The notes beneath the pieces were generated by a model. The model worked only from the letters and a program-made list of their open reading frames with translations. It was not told the origin of the DNA and did not search any database. A DNA stretch of 60,937 nt from an uncultured Eubacteriales bacterium (GTDB taxonomy: Bacteria; Bacillota; Clostridia; Christensenellales; CAG-138). The DNA lies in assembly GCA_900319345.1 (NCBI GenBank), contig ONNZ01000007.1:1-60937 (forward strand), in the 5' to 3' direction. Shown here piece by piece: positions 41,013-50,490 of this stretch. Position 1 is the first letter of the stretch. Each line of letters starts with the position of its first letter. Both the position numbers and the translations under genes were made by a program.

Positions 41013-42183
41013 GATAGACCTCCAACGTGCGCCGGATGGCTTCTGCGGCCTCGTCTAGCAGGGCCTCCGAATGGGTGGCCATCAGGCTGGTCCGCAGCAT
41101 GCACCCGTCCGCCGGGGCGGCGGGGGGCAGGACCGTGTTCACATAGACCCCGTCCTCGTAGAGGGCGTTGGCCACGATCATGGTCCGCTCCGCCTGATAG
41201 GTGAAGATGGGCACGATGGGCGTCTTGCTTTCCCGGATGGCCACGCCCCGGGATTTCAGCGCCGTTCTGAAATACTCGCTCAGCTCGGACAGCCGTTGAG
41301 GCAGCTCCGGGTGCTGCTCCAAATGCCGCAAAGCCGCCAGGGCCGTGGCGCAGCTGGCGGGCGGGATGGAGGCGGAGAAGATGAAGGGCCGGGAGTTGTG
41401 GCGCACGTAATCCACCACTCGCGCGTCCGCGGCCATGTACCCGCCCAGGCTGGCCAGGGACTTGGAGAAGGTGCCCATGTACACGTCCACCTCCTTTTCC
41501 AGCCCGAAGAAGCTGGCGGTGCCCCGGCCGCCCTCGCCGATGGTGCCGAGACCGTGGGCGTCGTCCACCATGACCCGGGCCCCGTACTGCTTGGCGAGCC
41601 GGACGATGCTGGGCAGGTCCGCGATGTCGCCGCCCATGGAGAACACGCCGTCGGTGACGATGAGAGCGCCGGCGCTTTCGGGAACCTGCTGCAAACACCG
41701 CTCCAGATCCGCCATGTCCCCGTGACGGTAGCGGAGCATCTTGCCGAAGCTCAGCCGGGTGCCGTCATAGATGCTGGCATGGTTCTCTCGGTCCAGGATC
41801 ATGTAGTCGCTGCGGCCCACCAGAGCGGAGATGATGCCCAGATTGGACTGGAACCCCGTGGAGAAGGTCATGACCGCCTCCTTGCGAAGGAACCGGGCCA
41901 GTTCGTCCTCCAGCTCCAGATGCAGTGTCAGCGTGCCGTTCAAAAACCGGGAGCCGGAGCAGCCGGTGCCGAACTCCTCCAGGGCGCGGACGCCCGCTTC
42001 CACCACCTCGGGGCAGCTGGTGAGGCCCAGGTAGTTGTTGGAGCCCAGCATGATCCGGCGCTTGCCCTCCATGACGACTTCGGGCCCCTGGCGGGTCTCC
42101 AGAGCGCGGAAGTAGGGGTAGATGCCCTTTTCTCTGTATTGGTCCGCCATGGAAGGGGCGTAGCATTTTGCAAACAGGTCCAT
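41005..42183 (-). CDS. Alpha-oxoamine synthase, serine palmitoyltransferase-like
   Basis: A 392-residue PLP enzyme condensing an amino acid with an acyl-CoA. Lys241 in GTFSKSLAS binds PLP, His135 in ENHASI stacks on the ring, Asp207/His210 follow. The pattern REKGIYPYFR, GSNNYLGLT, GTGCSGSRFLNGTL and GTFSKSLASLGG is closer to Bacteroides-type serine palmitoyltransferase than to BioF or Kbl as I recall them. ATG 42183 has GAGAGGAG upstream. It forms a two-gene operon with the SDR, possibly making a sphingoid base or other aminoketone lipid. Confidence 0.85.
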   Translation of the reverse strand: MDLFAKCYAPSMADQYREKGIYPYFRALETRQGPEVVMEGKRRIMLGSNNYLGLTSCPEVVEAGVRALEEFGTGCSGSRFLNGTLTLHLELEDELARFLRKEAVMTFSTGFQSNLGIISALVGRSDYMILDRENHASIYDGTRLSFGKMLRYRHGDMADLERCLQQVPESAGALIVTDGVFSMGGDIADLPSIVRLAKQYGARVMVDDAHGLGTIGEGGRGTASFFGLEKEVDVYMGTFSKSLASLGGYMAADARVVDYVRHNSRPFIFSASIPPASCATALAALRHLEQHPELPQRLSELSEYFRTALKSRGVAIRESKTPIVPIFTYQAERTMIVANALYEDGVYVNTVLPPAAPADGCMLRTSLMATHSEALLDEAAEAIRRTLEVYHE

Positions 42184-42205
42184 AGATTCGCTCCTCTCAG
42201 AATGG

Positions 42206-42272
42206 TTCAAATATTTGAATGATAATTCAGTATACAGGCAAAGCGGCCGCCTGTCAAACAAAACCTGACAGG
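42206..42272 (-). promoter_or_regulatory. Promoter and palindromes of the oxoamine synthase operon
   Basis: Minus-strand TTGACA (42252-42257), 17 bases, TATACT (42229-42234). CCTGTCA/TGACAGG inverted repeat (42250-42272) overlaps the -35 box, and a perfect 14-base palindrome TTCAAATATTTGAA (42206-42219) lies just after the predicted start. Both look like operators for an unidentified regulator. Confidence 0.75.
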
Positions 42273-42319
42273 CCCGTGAAAATCCTGTCGTAGGAACCCG
42301 ATTTATTTGCCGGAAACCA

Positions 42320-42387
42320 TTGACAAACAGGGATGCAGATGGTATAAACAGTATGATTTCGTTTAGTGATTGTAAACTTGAAGTTTA
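42320..42387 (+). promoter_or_regulatory. Promoter and operator repeats of the cupin regulator/pot operon
   Basis: TTGACA (42320-42325), 17 bases, TATAAA (42343-42348). Downstream, GTTTA (42361), TAAAC (42373) and GTTTA (42383) form overlapping inverted repeats including TAAACTTGAAGTTTA (42373-42387), a likely autoregulatory site. Confidence 0.78.
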
Positions 42388-42400
42388 GAAAGGCTAACGC

Positions 42401-42943
42401 ATGGAGATCGGGAGCAAAATCAAGCGGCTGCGGGTCCGCCTGGGGCTCACCCAGGAGGAGCTGGCGGCGCGCACGGAGCTCACCAAGGGCTTCATCTCCC
42501 AGCTGGAGCGGGACATCACCTCGCCCTCCATCGCCACGCTGATGGACATCCTGGAAGCGTTGGGCACCAACGTCAGCGAGTTCTTCAGCGACCGGGAGGA
42601 CGACGGCGTCATGACCTACGCCGCGGACGATATGTTCATCAAGGCGGACGAGGAAGCGGGGGTGACCATCCGCTGGCTGGTGACCAACGCCCAGCGGAAC
42701 GCCCTGGAGCCCATTTTGGTGACATTGGCCCCCGGCGCGTCCACGGAGCCGGACGATCCTCACGAGGGGGAGGAGTTCGGCTATGTGCTCTCCGGCGTCA
42801 TCACCCTGGTCTCGGGGGAGCAGAAGCGGAAGGTCCGGCGGGGGGACGCATTTTATTTTCGCCCCACCGGGGTACACTATTTGACCAACACCGGCAAATC
42901 GGAGGGGAAGGTGCTGTGGGTGAGCACGCCGCCCTCATTCTAA
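42401..42943 (+). CDS. XRE-family regulator with C-terminal cupin domain
   Basis: A 180-residue PuuR-type regulator. Residues 7-61 form the helix-turn-helix ([19 protein letters not shown]); the second half is a cupin barrel ([16 protein letters not shown], then [13 protein letters not shown]) likely binding a polyamine or related ligand. It precedes potABCD by 31 bases, so it probably represses polyamine uptake in response to intracellular ligand. Confidence 0.92.
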   Translation: MEIGSKIKRLRVRLGLTQEELAARTELTKGFISQLERDITSPSIATLMDILEALGTNVSEFFSDREDDGVMTYAADDMFIKADEEAGVTIRWLVTNAQRNALEPILVTLAPGASTEPDDPHEGEEFGYVLSGVITLVSGEQKRKVRRGDAFYFRPTGVHYLTNTGKSEGKVLWVSTPPSF

Positions 42944-42974
42944 TTTTTTCGGGACAAACGGGGAGGAGCAAATC

Positions 42975-44348
42975 ATGGGCAAGAGATTGATCGAACTGAG
43001 GGACGTTTCCAAGGAATACGACGGGGATCTCGCTTTGGATCACGTGAACCTGTATATCAACGACGGGGAGTTTTTGACGCTCCTCGGTCCTTCCGGCTGC
43101 GGCAAGACCACCATGCTGCGGCTCATCGCGGGCTTCATCATGCCCACCACGGGCCAGATTCTGATGAACGGCACGGACATCGCCAAGGTGCCCCCCTACA
43201 AGCGGGAGATCAACACCGTCTTCCAGAAGTACGCCCTGTTCCCGCACCTCAACGTTTTCGACAACATCGCCTTCGGCCTTCGGATCAAGAAGACCCCCAA
43301 GGACCAGATCGAGCAGAAGGTGAACGCCATGCTGAAGCTGGTGAACCTGGAGGGCTACGGCAAGCGCTGGATCGACCAGCTCTCCGGCGGCCAGCAGCAG
43401 CGGGTGGCCATCGCCCGGGCCTTGGTGAACCAGCCCAAGGTCCTGCTTCTCGATGAACCCCTGGGCGCTCTCGACCTGAAGCTCCGCAAGGAGATGCAGG
43501 TGGAGCTGAAGCGCATGCAGCAGCAGCTGGGCATCACCTTTATCTACGTGACCCACGATCAGGAGGAGGCCCTCACCATGTCCGACACCATCGTGGTCAT
43601 GAAGGACGGCGTCATCCAGCAGATCGGCAAGCCCACCGACATCTACAACGAGCCCAACAACCCCTTCGTGGCGGACTTCATCGGCGAGAGCAACATCGTC
43701 CCCGCCGTCATGCTGGAGGACTATAAGGTCCGCTTCAAGGGCCTCACCTTCAAGTGCGTGGACGCGGGCTTCGGCAAGAACGTGGAGGTGGACGTGGTCA
43801 TCCGGCCCGAGGATATCGACATCGTTCCCCCCGAGCAGGCTCGGGTGGTGGGCAAGGTGGTGTCCGTGGTGTTCATGGGCGTCCACTATGAGATCGACGT
43901 GGACTGCGGCGGCTACGAGTGGGTGGTCCATTCCACGGACTACGCCGCCGTGGGCGACACCGTGGGCATCTCCATTCCCCCCGACGCCATCCACGTCATG
44001 AAGAAGACCCGGGAGAGCAACATCTTCGACGCCGAGGTCTGGCCCAGCGAGGGCATGATCTACATCGACAACGTGGGCTTCGCCGCCAATGCCCTGGAGG
44101 GCTACGAGAACAAGGAGATCGCCATGGTGGAGATCGCCCCCGAGAAGGTGCAGATCGTGAACCCCCAGGACGCCAAGCTCACCGGCACCATCAAGAGCTG
44201 CATGTTCCTGGGCACCCACTACCAGATCACCGTCTCCTGCGAGGAGAACGACTGGATCGCCCATTCCGAGGAGTTCATGGAGGACGGCGAGGAGGTGGGC
44301 ATCCTGGTGGACGCTCAGGATCTGATCCTGACGGACAAGAAGGAGTGA
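42975..44348 (+). CDS. potA: Spermidine/putrescine ABC transporter ATPase PotA, extended
   Basis: Walker [10 protein letters not shown] (37-45), [26 protein letters not shown] and YVTHDQ define the ATPase. At 457 residues it is about 80-100 longer than usual. The surplus is a second TOBE-like unit: residues about 276-340 (IRPEDIDIV...[12 protein letters not shown]) are repeated at about 390-455 (IAPEKVQIV...[12 protein letters not shown]). First gene of the pot transporter set. Confidence 0.94.
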   Translation: MGKRLIELRDVSKEYDGDLALDHVNLYINDGEFLTLLGPSGCGKTTMLRLIAGFIMPTTGQILMNGTDIAKVPPYKREINTVFQKYALFPHLNVFDNIAFGLRIKKTPKDQIEQKVNAMLKLVNLEGYGKRWIDQLSGGQQQRVAIARALVNQPKVLLLDEPLGALDLKLRKEMQVELKRMQQQLGITFIYVTHDQEEALTMSDTIVVMKDGVIQQIGKPTDIYNEPNNPFVADFIGESNIVPAVMLEDYKVRFKGLTFKCVDAGFGKNVEVDVVIRPEDIDIVPPEQARVVGKVVSVVFMGVHYEIDVDCGGYEWVVHSTDYAAVGDTVGISIPPDAIHVMKKTRESNIFDAEVWPSEGMIYIDNVGFAANALEGYENKEIAMVEIAPEKVQIVNPQDAKLTGTIKSCMFLGTHYQITVSCEENDWIAHSEEFMEDGEEVGILVDAQDLILTDKKE

Positions 44349-44353
44349 CGCTC

Positions 44354-45166
44354 ATGAAGCGCAAGTTCTTCGCCTATCCCTATATCGTGTGGATGATCCT
44401 GTTCATCGTGGCGCCCATGCTGTTCATCTTCTATTATGCGGTGAACGTGGGCGGCGAGTGGACCGTCACCAAGGCCTGGGCCACCCTTTCCGACGCCGGC
44501 AAGTGGAACATCCTCTGGACCAGCGTGGTCATGGCCCTCAAGACCACGCTCATCTGCCTGCTCCTGGGGTACCCCATCGCCTACATCCTCTCCAACATGA
44601 AGAAGACCGTGGCGGGCTTTCTGTCTGTCCTCTTCTTCGTGCCCATGTGGATGAACTTCGTGCTCAGGACCTACGCCTGGCAGGCGATCCTCGAATACTT
44701 TTTGCCGAACCTGCTGGGCATGAAGGACGGGACCTTGACCGGCACGGAGGCCGCCGTGCTCATGGTGCTGGTCTATAACTTCCTGCCCTTCATGATCATG
44801 CCCCTTTACAACACCCTGGCGAAGCTCGACAAATCCCTGCTGGAGGCCGCCCGGGACCTGGGGGCCAACGCCTTCACCACGTTCAGGAAGGTGGTGTTGC
44901 CGCTATCCGTGCCCGGCATCGTGTCCGGCATCACCATGGTGTTCATCCCCGCCATCACGGCCTTCACCGTGCCCGCTCTCATCGGCAACGGGAAGTACTA
45001 CCTGTACGGCAACGAGATCGAGCTGGCCTTCAAGACCCTGTCCGGCCAGGGGGACTACGCCATCGGCTCCACGCTCTCGATCATCCTGCTCATCTGCGTG
45101 GTGGTGTCCACCGTCATCATGAACTACTTCGACAAGGATCAGAAACAGGGAGGGCAGATGTGGTGA
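44354..45166 (+). CDS. potB: Spermidine/putrescine ABC permease PotB
   Basis: A 270-residue permease with six membrane segments and the EAA loop (LLEAARDLGANAFTTFRKVVLP, about 158-179). ATG 44354 lies 5 bases after the potA stop, which itself contains the GGAG ribosome site. It overlaps potC by 7 bases. Confidence 0.94.
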   Translation: MKRKFFAYPYIVWMILFIVAPMLFIFYYAVNVGGEWTVTKAWATLSDAGKWNILWTSVVMALKTTLICLLLGYPIAYILSNMKKTVAGFLSVLFFVPMWMNFVLRTYAWQAILEYFLPNLLGMKDGTLTGTEAAVLMVLVYNFLPFMIMPLYNTLAKLDKSLLEAARDLGANAFTTFRKVVLPLSVPGIVSGITMVFIPAITAFTVPALIGNGKYYLYGNEIELAFKTLSGQGDYAIGSTLSIILLICVVVSTVIMNYFDKDQKQGGQMW

Positions 45167-46035
45167 AAAAAATATCTCGTTCCTTCAAATACGTATACCT
45201 GGCGCTGATGATCCTGTTCCTGTACATCCCCATCCTGTACCTGATCGTCTTCTCCTTCAACGATTTCTCCACGGGGCGGCGGATCAGCTACGCGAATTTG
45301 GGGGCCTGGAAGGGCTTCACCCTCCACAACTACACCACCCTCTTCACCGGCGAGGCGGGCCAGGCCCTGCTGCTCACCCTGGAGGTGGCGGGCGTCACCA
45401 GCGTCCTTGCCACCCTCATCGGCACCGCGGCGGCCATCGGCATCTACAGCATGAAGAAGCGGCCCCGGAACCTGATCCTGAACGCGTCCCAGCTGCCCAT
45501 GGTGAACCCGGATCTGGTCACCGGCATCACGTTCATGATGCTCTTCGCCTTCGTGAACACCCTTCTCGTGAAGCTGAGCCTGAAGCAGGTGGGGGACATC
45601 GCGAAGCTGTTGATCGCCCACATCTCCTTCAGCATTCCCTACGTGATCTTCTCGGTGATGCCCCGGCTTCGGCAGAGCTCCGACCTGCTCTACGAGGCCG
45701 CCATGGACCTGGGATGCTCGCCCATGCAGGCCCTCTTCAAGGCCGTGATCCCGGACATCATGCCGGGCATCACCTCGGGCTTCGTCATGGCGCTCACCAT
45801 GAGCTTGGACGACTTCGTGGTCAGCTACTTCGTCAGCGACCTTAAGAGCGTCCTGTCCGTCTACATCTACTCCGCGGCCCGAGGCGCTAAGGGCGTGAAC
45901 CCGGCCCTGGCTACGGTGATATTTATCCCGCTGGTGACGCTGCTGCTGGTGGTGAACCTCAGACGTATCGCCAAGGAGCGGGAGTACGAGATCCAAAACA
46001 GGAAAGTGAAACTGAAGGATAAGGGAGGAAAATGA
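45160..46035 (+). CDS. potC: Spermidine/putrescine ABC permease PotC
   Basis: A 291-residue, six-segment permease with an EAA loop (LLYEAAMDLGCSPMQALFKAVIP). Start is GTG 45160 or the adjacent in-frame GTG 45163, with GGGAGGG just upstream. Partner of PotB in polyamine import. Confidence 0.93.
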   Translation: MVKKISRSFKYVYLALMILFLYIPILYLIVFSFNDFSTGRRISYANLGAWKGFTLHNYTTLFTGEAGQALLLTLEVAGVTSVLATLIGTAAAIGIYSMKKRPRNLILNASQLPMVNPDLVTGITFMMLFAFVNTLLVKLSLKQVGDIAKLLIAHISFSIPYVIFSVMPRLRQSSDLLYEAAMDLGCSPMQALFKAVIPDIMPGITSGFVMALTMSLDDFVVSYFVSDLKSVLSVYIYSAARGAKGVNPALATVIFIPLVTLLLVVNLRRIAKEREYEIQNRKVKLKDKGGK

Positions 46036-46036
46036 A

Positions 46037-47146
46037 ATGAAAAAATGGCTTGCTTTGCTGCTGTGTGCTCTGCTGGTGCTCTCCTGCGTGGCCTGCAAGA
46101 AGCAGGACGCCGCTGAGGAGGAAGAGGCGGATTACAGCTTCGCCGACGGCGATCAGTACGACAAGATCGGCGGCGAGCTCAACGTGCTGAACTGGGGCGA
46201 ATACATCGATCCCGAGCTCATCAGTCTCTTTGAACAGGAGACCGGCGTCAAGGTGAACTATACCGAGATGACCAGCAACGAGGAGATGCTCATCAAGCTC
46301 CGCTCCGCGGACAACCCCTACGATATGTGCTTCCCCTCCGATTATATCATCGAGAAGCTGATCAAGGACGATCTGCTCATGCCCCTGGATATGAGCAAGA
46401 TCCCCAACAGCAAGAACATCGCCGACCGTATGTACGAGGTGACCAACACCTTTGATCCCGGCAACAAGTACTCTCTGCCCTATATGTGGGGCACTGTGGG
46501 CATCCTCTACAACACCAAGATGGTGGACGAGAAAGTGGACAGCTGGGACATCCTCTGGAACGAGAAGTACGCGGAGAAGATCTGGCAGTATGACTCCGTC
46601 CGCGACGCTCTGGCCGTTTCCCTGCTGCGCCTCGGCTACGACATGAACAGCACCAATCCCGATGAGGTGAATCAGGCCAAGGAGGAGCTCATCAAGCAGA
46701 TCCCCCTGCTGAAGGGCTTGGGCACCGACAACATCCGGGCGTCCATGATCAACAACAAGGCGGCCCTCGCCGTGATCTACGCCGGCGACGCCATCCTCTG
46801 CATGGAAGAGAACGAGGATCTGGCCTACGTGATCCCCAAGGAAGGCAGCAACGTCTGGTTCGACAACGTGGTCATCCCCAAGACCGCCAAGAACGTGGAG
46901 GCGGCCCTCGCCTTCATCAACTTCCTGAACGACGCCAATCTCGCCGCCCGGAACACGGAGTTCATTTACTACTCCACCCCCAACCAGGGCGCCATGGACC
47001 GGATGGACGAGGAGCTGGCCGCCAACGAGACCTTCAACCCCTCGGACGAGACGCTGGCCCGCTGCGGCGTGTATCACGATCTGGGCACCGATATCGAGCT
47101 CTACAACAGCGCCTGGGAAGAGTTCAAAACCGCCATGGGCAAATAA
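46037..47146 (+). CDS. potD: Spermidine/putrescine-binding lipoprotein PotD
   Basis: A 369-residue lipoprotein: signal MKKWLALLLCALLVLSCVAC with the modified Cys at 20, then an acidic linker. NVLNWGEYIDPELI, YDMCFPSDYII and PYMWGTVGILYN match polyamine-binding proteins. It captures polyamine for PotABC. GGGAGGAAAATGA precedes the ATG. Confidence 0.94.
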   Translation: MKKWLALLLCALLVLSCVACKKQDAAEEEEADYSFADGDQYDKIGGELNVLNWGEYIDPELISLFEQETGVKVNYTEMTSNEEMLIKLRSADNPYDMCFPSDYIIEKLIKDDLLMPLDMSKIPNSKNIADRMYEVTNTFDPGNKYSLPYMWGTVGILYNTKMVDEKVDSWDILWNEKYAEKIWQYDSVRDALAVSLLRLGYDMNSTNPDEVNQAKEELIKQIPLLKGLGTDNIRASMINNKAALAVIYAGDAILCMEENEDLAYVIPKEGSNVWFDNVVIPKTAKNVEAALAFINFLNDANLAARNTEFIYYSTPNQGAMDRMDEELAANETFNPSDETLARCGVYHDLGTDIELYNSAWEEFKTAMGK

Positions 47147-47149
47147 GCC

Positions 47150-47356
47150 ATGACCGACGAACGCATTTTGCGGCTCAACGAGCTGGCCAAGAAGTATAAA
47201 AGCGGCGTCCCTCTGACCGAGGCGGAGCTCCAGGAACGGGACGCCCTCCGCAAGGAGTACGTGGCCGCCTTCCGGGAGAGCCTCCGTGCTCAACTCGAGA
47301 ACACCTACATCGAGACCCCCGACGGCCGCCGCACCAAGCTCCAGCGGAAAAACTGA
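47150..47356 (+). CDS. DUF896 family protein
   Basis: A 68-residue helical protein with the RLNELAKKYKSG and EAELQERDALRKEY pattern of DUF896 (YnzC-like), small cytoplasmic proteins of poorly known function in Firmicutes. It lies 3 bases after potD and ends at a terminator, so it is the last gene of the pot operon. Confidence 0.92.
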   Translation: MTDERILRLNELAKKYKSGVPLTEAELQERDALRKEYVAAFRESLRAQLENTYIETPDGRRTKLQRKN

Positions 47357-47359
47357 AAC

Positions 47360-47387
47360 AAAAAGTCCTGCAATGCAGGACTTTTTT
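47360..47387 (+). terminator. Terminator of the pot operon
   Basis: AAAAAGTCCTGC (47360-47371) pairs with GCAGGACTTTTT (47375-47386) around AAT; it ends in a T run and can also serve the convergent LysR gene. Confidence 0.95.
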
Positions 47388-47404
47388 ATGCGTCAACAGC
47401 GGTG

Positions 47405-48328
47405 TCAGGATGGCTGCAAAAAGGACAGCTCTTCCTTGAGCAGCGCCAGAAATCGTTTTTCCAGGGGCGTCACAGGCCGACGAGGGTCCCGTAAATATCC
47501 GATGATGAAGCAGGTGTCCGGTATGTCGATATATCGGACGCCGTTCTTTTCCTCATGGGAAGGCGGGAGCTTGGCACACACGCCCCAGGCCTTGGTCCGG
47601 GCGATAAACTGGGTCCGCATGTTCCCGATGTCCACCCGGATATGGCTTCTGGGAAATGCGAAGGGCAGCTGCTGCATGCCGATGACCGGCGGCGGAAGAT
47701 TTGGGTCGCGCCGGTATTCCACCATGGGATATTCCACGAGCTTGTCGAAGGGAAAGGGATCCTCCTGAAGCAACGGGTGGGTCTTGGACAGCTTGACGCT
47801 CAAGGGCAGCCGTGCCAGCGCCTTTAAAACAAGTCCATGTGTATTCAACTGCTCTCTCAGCCGAGCGAGTTCGTTTTCCTTGCCGGGCATGATGCCCACG
47901 AACAGCTCCGCCCGATTCTCGCTCAGGGTGGTGAGGGCCTCCTCCCAGTCGGTGCTGAGGAGAGCCATATCGTATTTTTCAAAATCGTCTCCGTCCATCA
48001 GTTCGGCACAGAGGCTGGTGAAGGCGTTCTCCAGAGGAGAGTAGCGCGGGGCCAGCACCCGGAATCGGCGTTGGGCCTGATCGCTCATGCTGGAAATAGC
48101 AGAACAGTCCTCTGCGATGCGCTTCGCATATCGCACCAGGGCCAGCCCGCGTTCCGTGAACTGCACGCCGCCCGAGGTCCGCACAAGGATATCGAAATCC
48201 AGCTCCTGCTCCAGCTTCCGCACGGCGCTGGAGATGCTGGGCTGGGACACGAATAGGCGCTTGGCTGCCTGGTTGATGGAGCCTGTTTCGTAGATCGCGC
48301 AGATGTACTGCAATTGTTCCAGATTCAT
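47405..48328 (-). CDS. LysR-family transcriptional regulator
   Basis: A 307-residue LysR protein: N-terminal helix-turn-helix (GSINQAAKRLFVSQPSISSAVRKLEQEL, 16-43) and an effector-binding domain. ATG 48328 is preferred, having GAAGGG 7 bases upstream. Divergent from the M20 peptidase and its membrane partners, which it probably controls; the intergenic CCTATAGG (near 48424) and surrounding repeats could be its site. Confidence 0.93.
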   Translation of the reverse strand: MNLEQLQYICAIYETGSINQAAKRLFVSQPSISSAVRKLEQELDFDILVRTSGGVQFTERGLALVRYAKRIAEDCSAISSMSDQAQRRFRVLAPRYSPLENAFTSLCAELMDGDDFEKYDMALLSTDWEEALTTLSENRAELFVGIMPGKENELARLREQLNTHGLVLKALARLPLSVKLSKTHPLLQEDPFPFDKLVEYPMVEYRRDPNLPPPVIGMQQLPFAFPRSHIRVDIGNMRTQFIARTKAWGVCAKLPPSHEEKNGVRYIDIPDTCFIIGYLRDPRRPVTPLEKRFLALLKEELSFLQPS

Positions 48329-48449
48329 GGCATGACCCTTCATATATAATCTATCTTTATACAGTATTTCACGAATTTCCCTTTTTGTCAATTTATCCTG
48401 AAACAAAGGGGATATAGACGTTGCCTATAGGGGTATCGACCTCAGGTAT

Positions 48450-48478
48450 TTGCTGATTTTATGCATGTTTGATACACT
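48450..48478 (+). promoter_or_regulatory. Promoter of the M20 peptidase operon
   Basis: TTGCTG (48450-48455), 17 bases, TACACT (48473-48478), 33 bases before the ATG. The -35 box is weak, fitting an activator-dependent LysR target. Confidence 0.6.
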
Positions 48479-48511
48479 TTTATTGAAAAATGAACGAGGG
48501 GAGATGACGGA

Positions 48512-49711
48512 ATGGACATACCTAAATCGATCCTGGAACAAGCCAATTCGATCAAGAACGACTTGACGGATTGGCGGGAAACGCTGCATCGGCATCCGGA
48601 GCTGGGGCTCGATACCCCGTGGACACAGCAGTTCGTGTGCGATCGCCTTACAGAGATGGGGTATCAGCCCAAGAAGGTGGGCGCCGCTGGATATACCGTC
48701 CTGGTGGGCAAGCCGGGCAGGAAGGTGATCCTGCTGCGGGCGGATATGGATGCACTGCCTCTTGATGAGGTCTCCGGCGAGCCCTTCGCGTCCCAGTGCC
48801 CCGGCAAGATGCACGCCTGCGGCCACGATATGCACACCGCCATGCTCCTGGGCGCCGCGAAACTTTTGAAGGACAACGAGACCCTGCTGGAAGGCCAGGT
48901 CAAGCTCATGTTCCAGTCCGGCGAGGAGATCGGCGAGGGCGCTAAGGACATGGTGGATGCCGGCGTGCTGGAGGATCCCCATGTGGACGCCGCGGAGATG
49001 ATCCATGTGGCGGCGGGCGCGCCGTTCCCCTCCGGCTTGGTATTGGTCCCCCAGGGCGGGACGGGCGCTTCGGCCAGCTGCCGCTTCCGCATGGTGGTCA
49101 CGGGGAAAGGCGGCCACGGCGCCATGCCTGCAGCTTGCATCGACCCCATCACGTCCATCTGCCACATCCATTGCGGCATCGAGGAGATCTTCGCCCGGGA
49201 GGCCGAGCTGTGCGACTTTTTGACCATATCCGTGGGCTCCATACATGCCGGCGACGCTCATAACATTATCCCCAACACCGCCGAGATGCTCGGCACCATC
49301 CGCACCATGTCCCTGGAGAAGATGGAATGGGCGCAAAAGCGTCTTCGGGAGATCGCCGAGGGGATCGGCGGCGCCTATCGGACGAAGGTGGAGGTGGTCT
49401 ATGAAAAGCTCCTGCCGCCGCTGATCGCGGATACGGACCTGGCGGACTGCGCCGGAGAATACATGAAGGAGCTGCTGGGCCCGGGCGCCATGCGGGTGCC
49501 GTCCAGCACTAAGGGTGGAGGCAGCGAGGACTTCGCCTACGTATCCGTGAACGTGCCCTCGGTGCCCATGTTCCTGGCCGCCGGCAACAGCAAGGAGGGG
49601 TATGAGCATCCCGCCCATCATCCGGCGGTGCGCTTCGACGAGCGGGCTCTGCCCATCGGCGTCGCCGCCCATGTCTACATGGCCATTCGCTGGCTCCAGG
49701 AGCACAAATAA
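48512..49711 (+). CDS. M20-family amidohydrolase/aminoacylase
   Basis: A 399-residue M20D-type zinc or manganese hydrolase that deacylates N-acyl amino acids or related amides. Motifs: RADMDALPL, HACGHDMHTAM (metal Cys/His), GEEIGEGAKDM (catalytic Glu pair), and GGSEDFAYV near the C-terminus. It is followed by two membrane proteins, suggesting import of the amide and intracellular hydrolysis. Confidence 0.93.
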   Translation: MDIPKSILEQANSIKNDLTDWRETLHRHPELGLDTPWTQQFVCDRLTEMGYQPKKVGAAGYTVLVGKPGRKVILLRADMDALPLDEVSGEPFASQCPGKMHACGHDMHTAMLLGAAKLLKDNETLLEGQVKLMFQSGEEIGEGAKDMVDAGVLEDPHVDAAEMIHVAAGAPFPSGLVLVPQGGTGASASCRFRMVVTGKGGHGAMPAACIDPITSICHIHCGIEEIFAREAELCDFLTISVGSIHAGDAHNIIPNTAEMLGTIRTMSLEKMEWAQKRLREIAEGIGGAYRTKVEVVYEKLLPPLIADTDLADCAGEYMKELLGPGAMRVPSSTKGGGSEDFAYVSVNVPSVPMFLAAGNSKEGYEHPAHHPAVRFDERALPIGVAAHVYMAIRWLQEHK

Positions 49712-49767
49712 GGGTCCCCGTGTGAACAACACATGAGATACACCAATCAAAACAGGAGGGAAAAAGT

Positions 49768-50475
49768 ATGACCGGAAGTACCATTGCCAAGAGTCCTCTC
49801 TTATATGTGCTGGTCGGATGCGGCCTTCTGGCGATCGTCGCCTATGCGTTGATCTCCCTGCGCAAAGCAAAGAAGTGCTGCCTCGAGCAGGGCATCAGCG
49901 AGGAGAAGATCAAAGAGGTCATCACCTCGACGATCTCAGCGTCCCTTGTGCCCAGTTTGGCCATCCTCATTGGGTTCCTGATCCTGGCGGCGTCCCTGGG
50001 CAGCGTCTGGCCCTGGTGGCGGCTGTCCGTCATCGGCGCGCTCACCTATGAGACCATGGCGGCCAACGCCACCGTGCAGAGTATGGGCGTGGAGATGAGC
50101 AGCCTCCTCTCCGGCCCCGCGGAGAACTTTACCGGCGTCATGCTGGTCATGACCCTGGGCGTGGTCGTGGGACCCATCGTGGTCACCCTGTTCGCCAAGA
50201 AGTATTCCACCGGCCTCATGAAGGCCAAGAACACCAGCGACTGGGGCAATATCGCCATCACCTGCATCCCCATGGCGGTGGTCGCGGTATATATCCCCCT
50301 GCTGCTGTTCTCCAGCATCCCCCATGCCGTCGCGTTCCTGGTGAGCTTGGTGGTGACGGTGGGCTGCGCCATGCTCTCTAAGAAGATCCGGGCCATGGGT
50401 AACTTCACCATCGGCCTCAGCATGATCCTCGGCATCGTGGCGGCTGTAGCTGTGGAATTCCTGCTGAAGAAGTAA
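49768..50475 (+). CDS. DUF5058-family membrane protein
   Basis: A 235-residue protein with about six membrane segments and cytoplasmic positive patches. The pattern matches DUF5058 proteins found beside M20 hydrolases in Firmicutes. AGGAGGGAAAAAG precedes its ATG. It probably forms a two-subunit transporter with the next gene; the substrate is inferred to be that of the M20 enzyme. Confidence 0.78.
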   Translation: MTGSTIAKSPLLYVLVGCGLLAIVAYALISLRKAKKCCLEQGISEEKIKEVITSTISASLVPSLAILIGFLILAASLGSVWPWWRLSVIGALTYETMAANATVQSMGVEMSSLLSGPAENFTGVMLVMTLGVVVGPIVVTLFAKKYSTGLMKAKNTSDWGNIAITCIPMAVVAVYIPLLLFSSIPHAVAFLVSLVVTVGCAMLSKKIRAMGNFTIGLSMILGIVAAVAVEFLLKK

Positions 50476-50490
50476 AGGAGGGGAAAGAAA

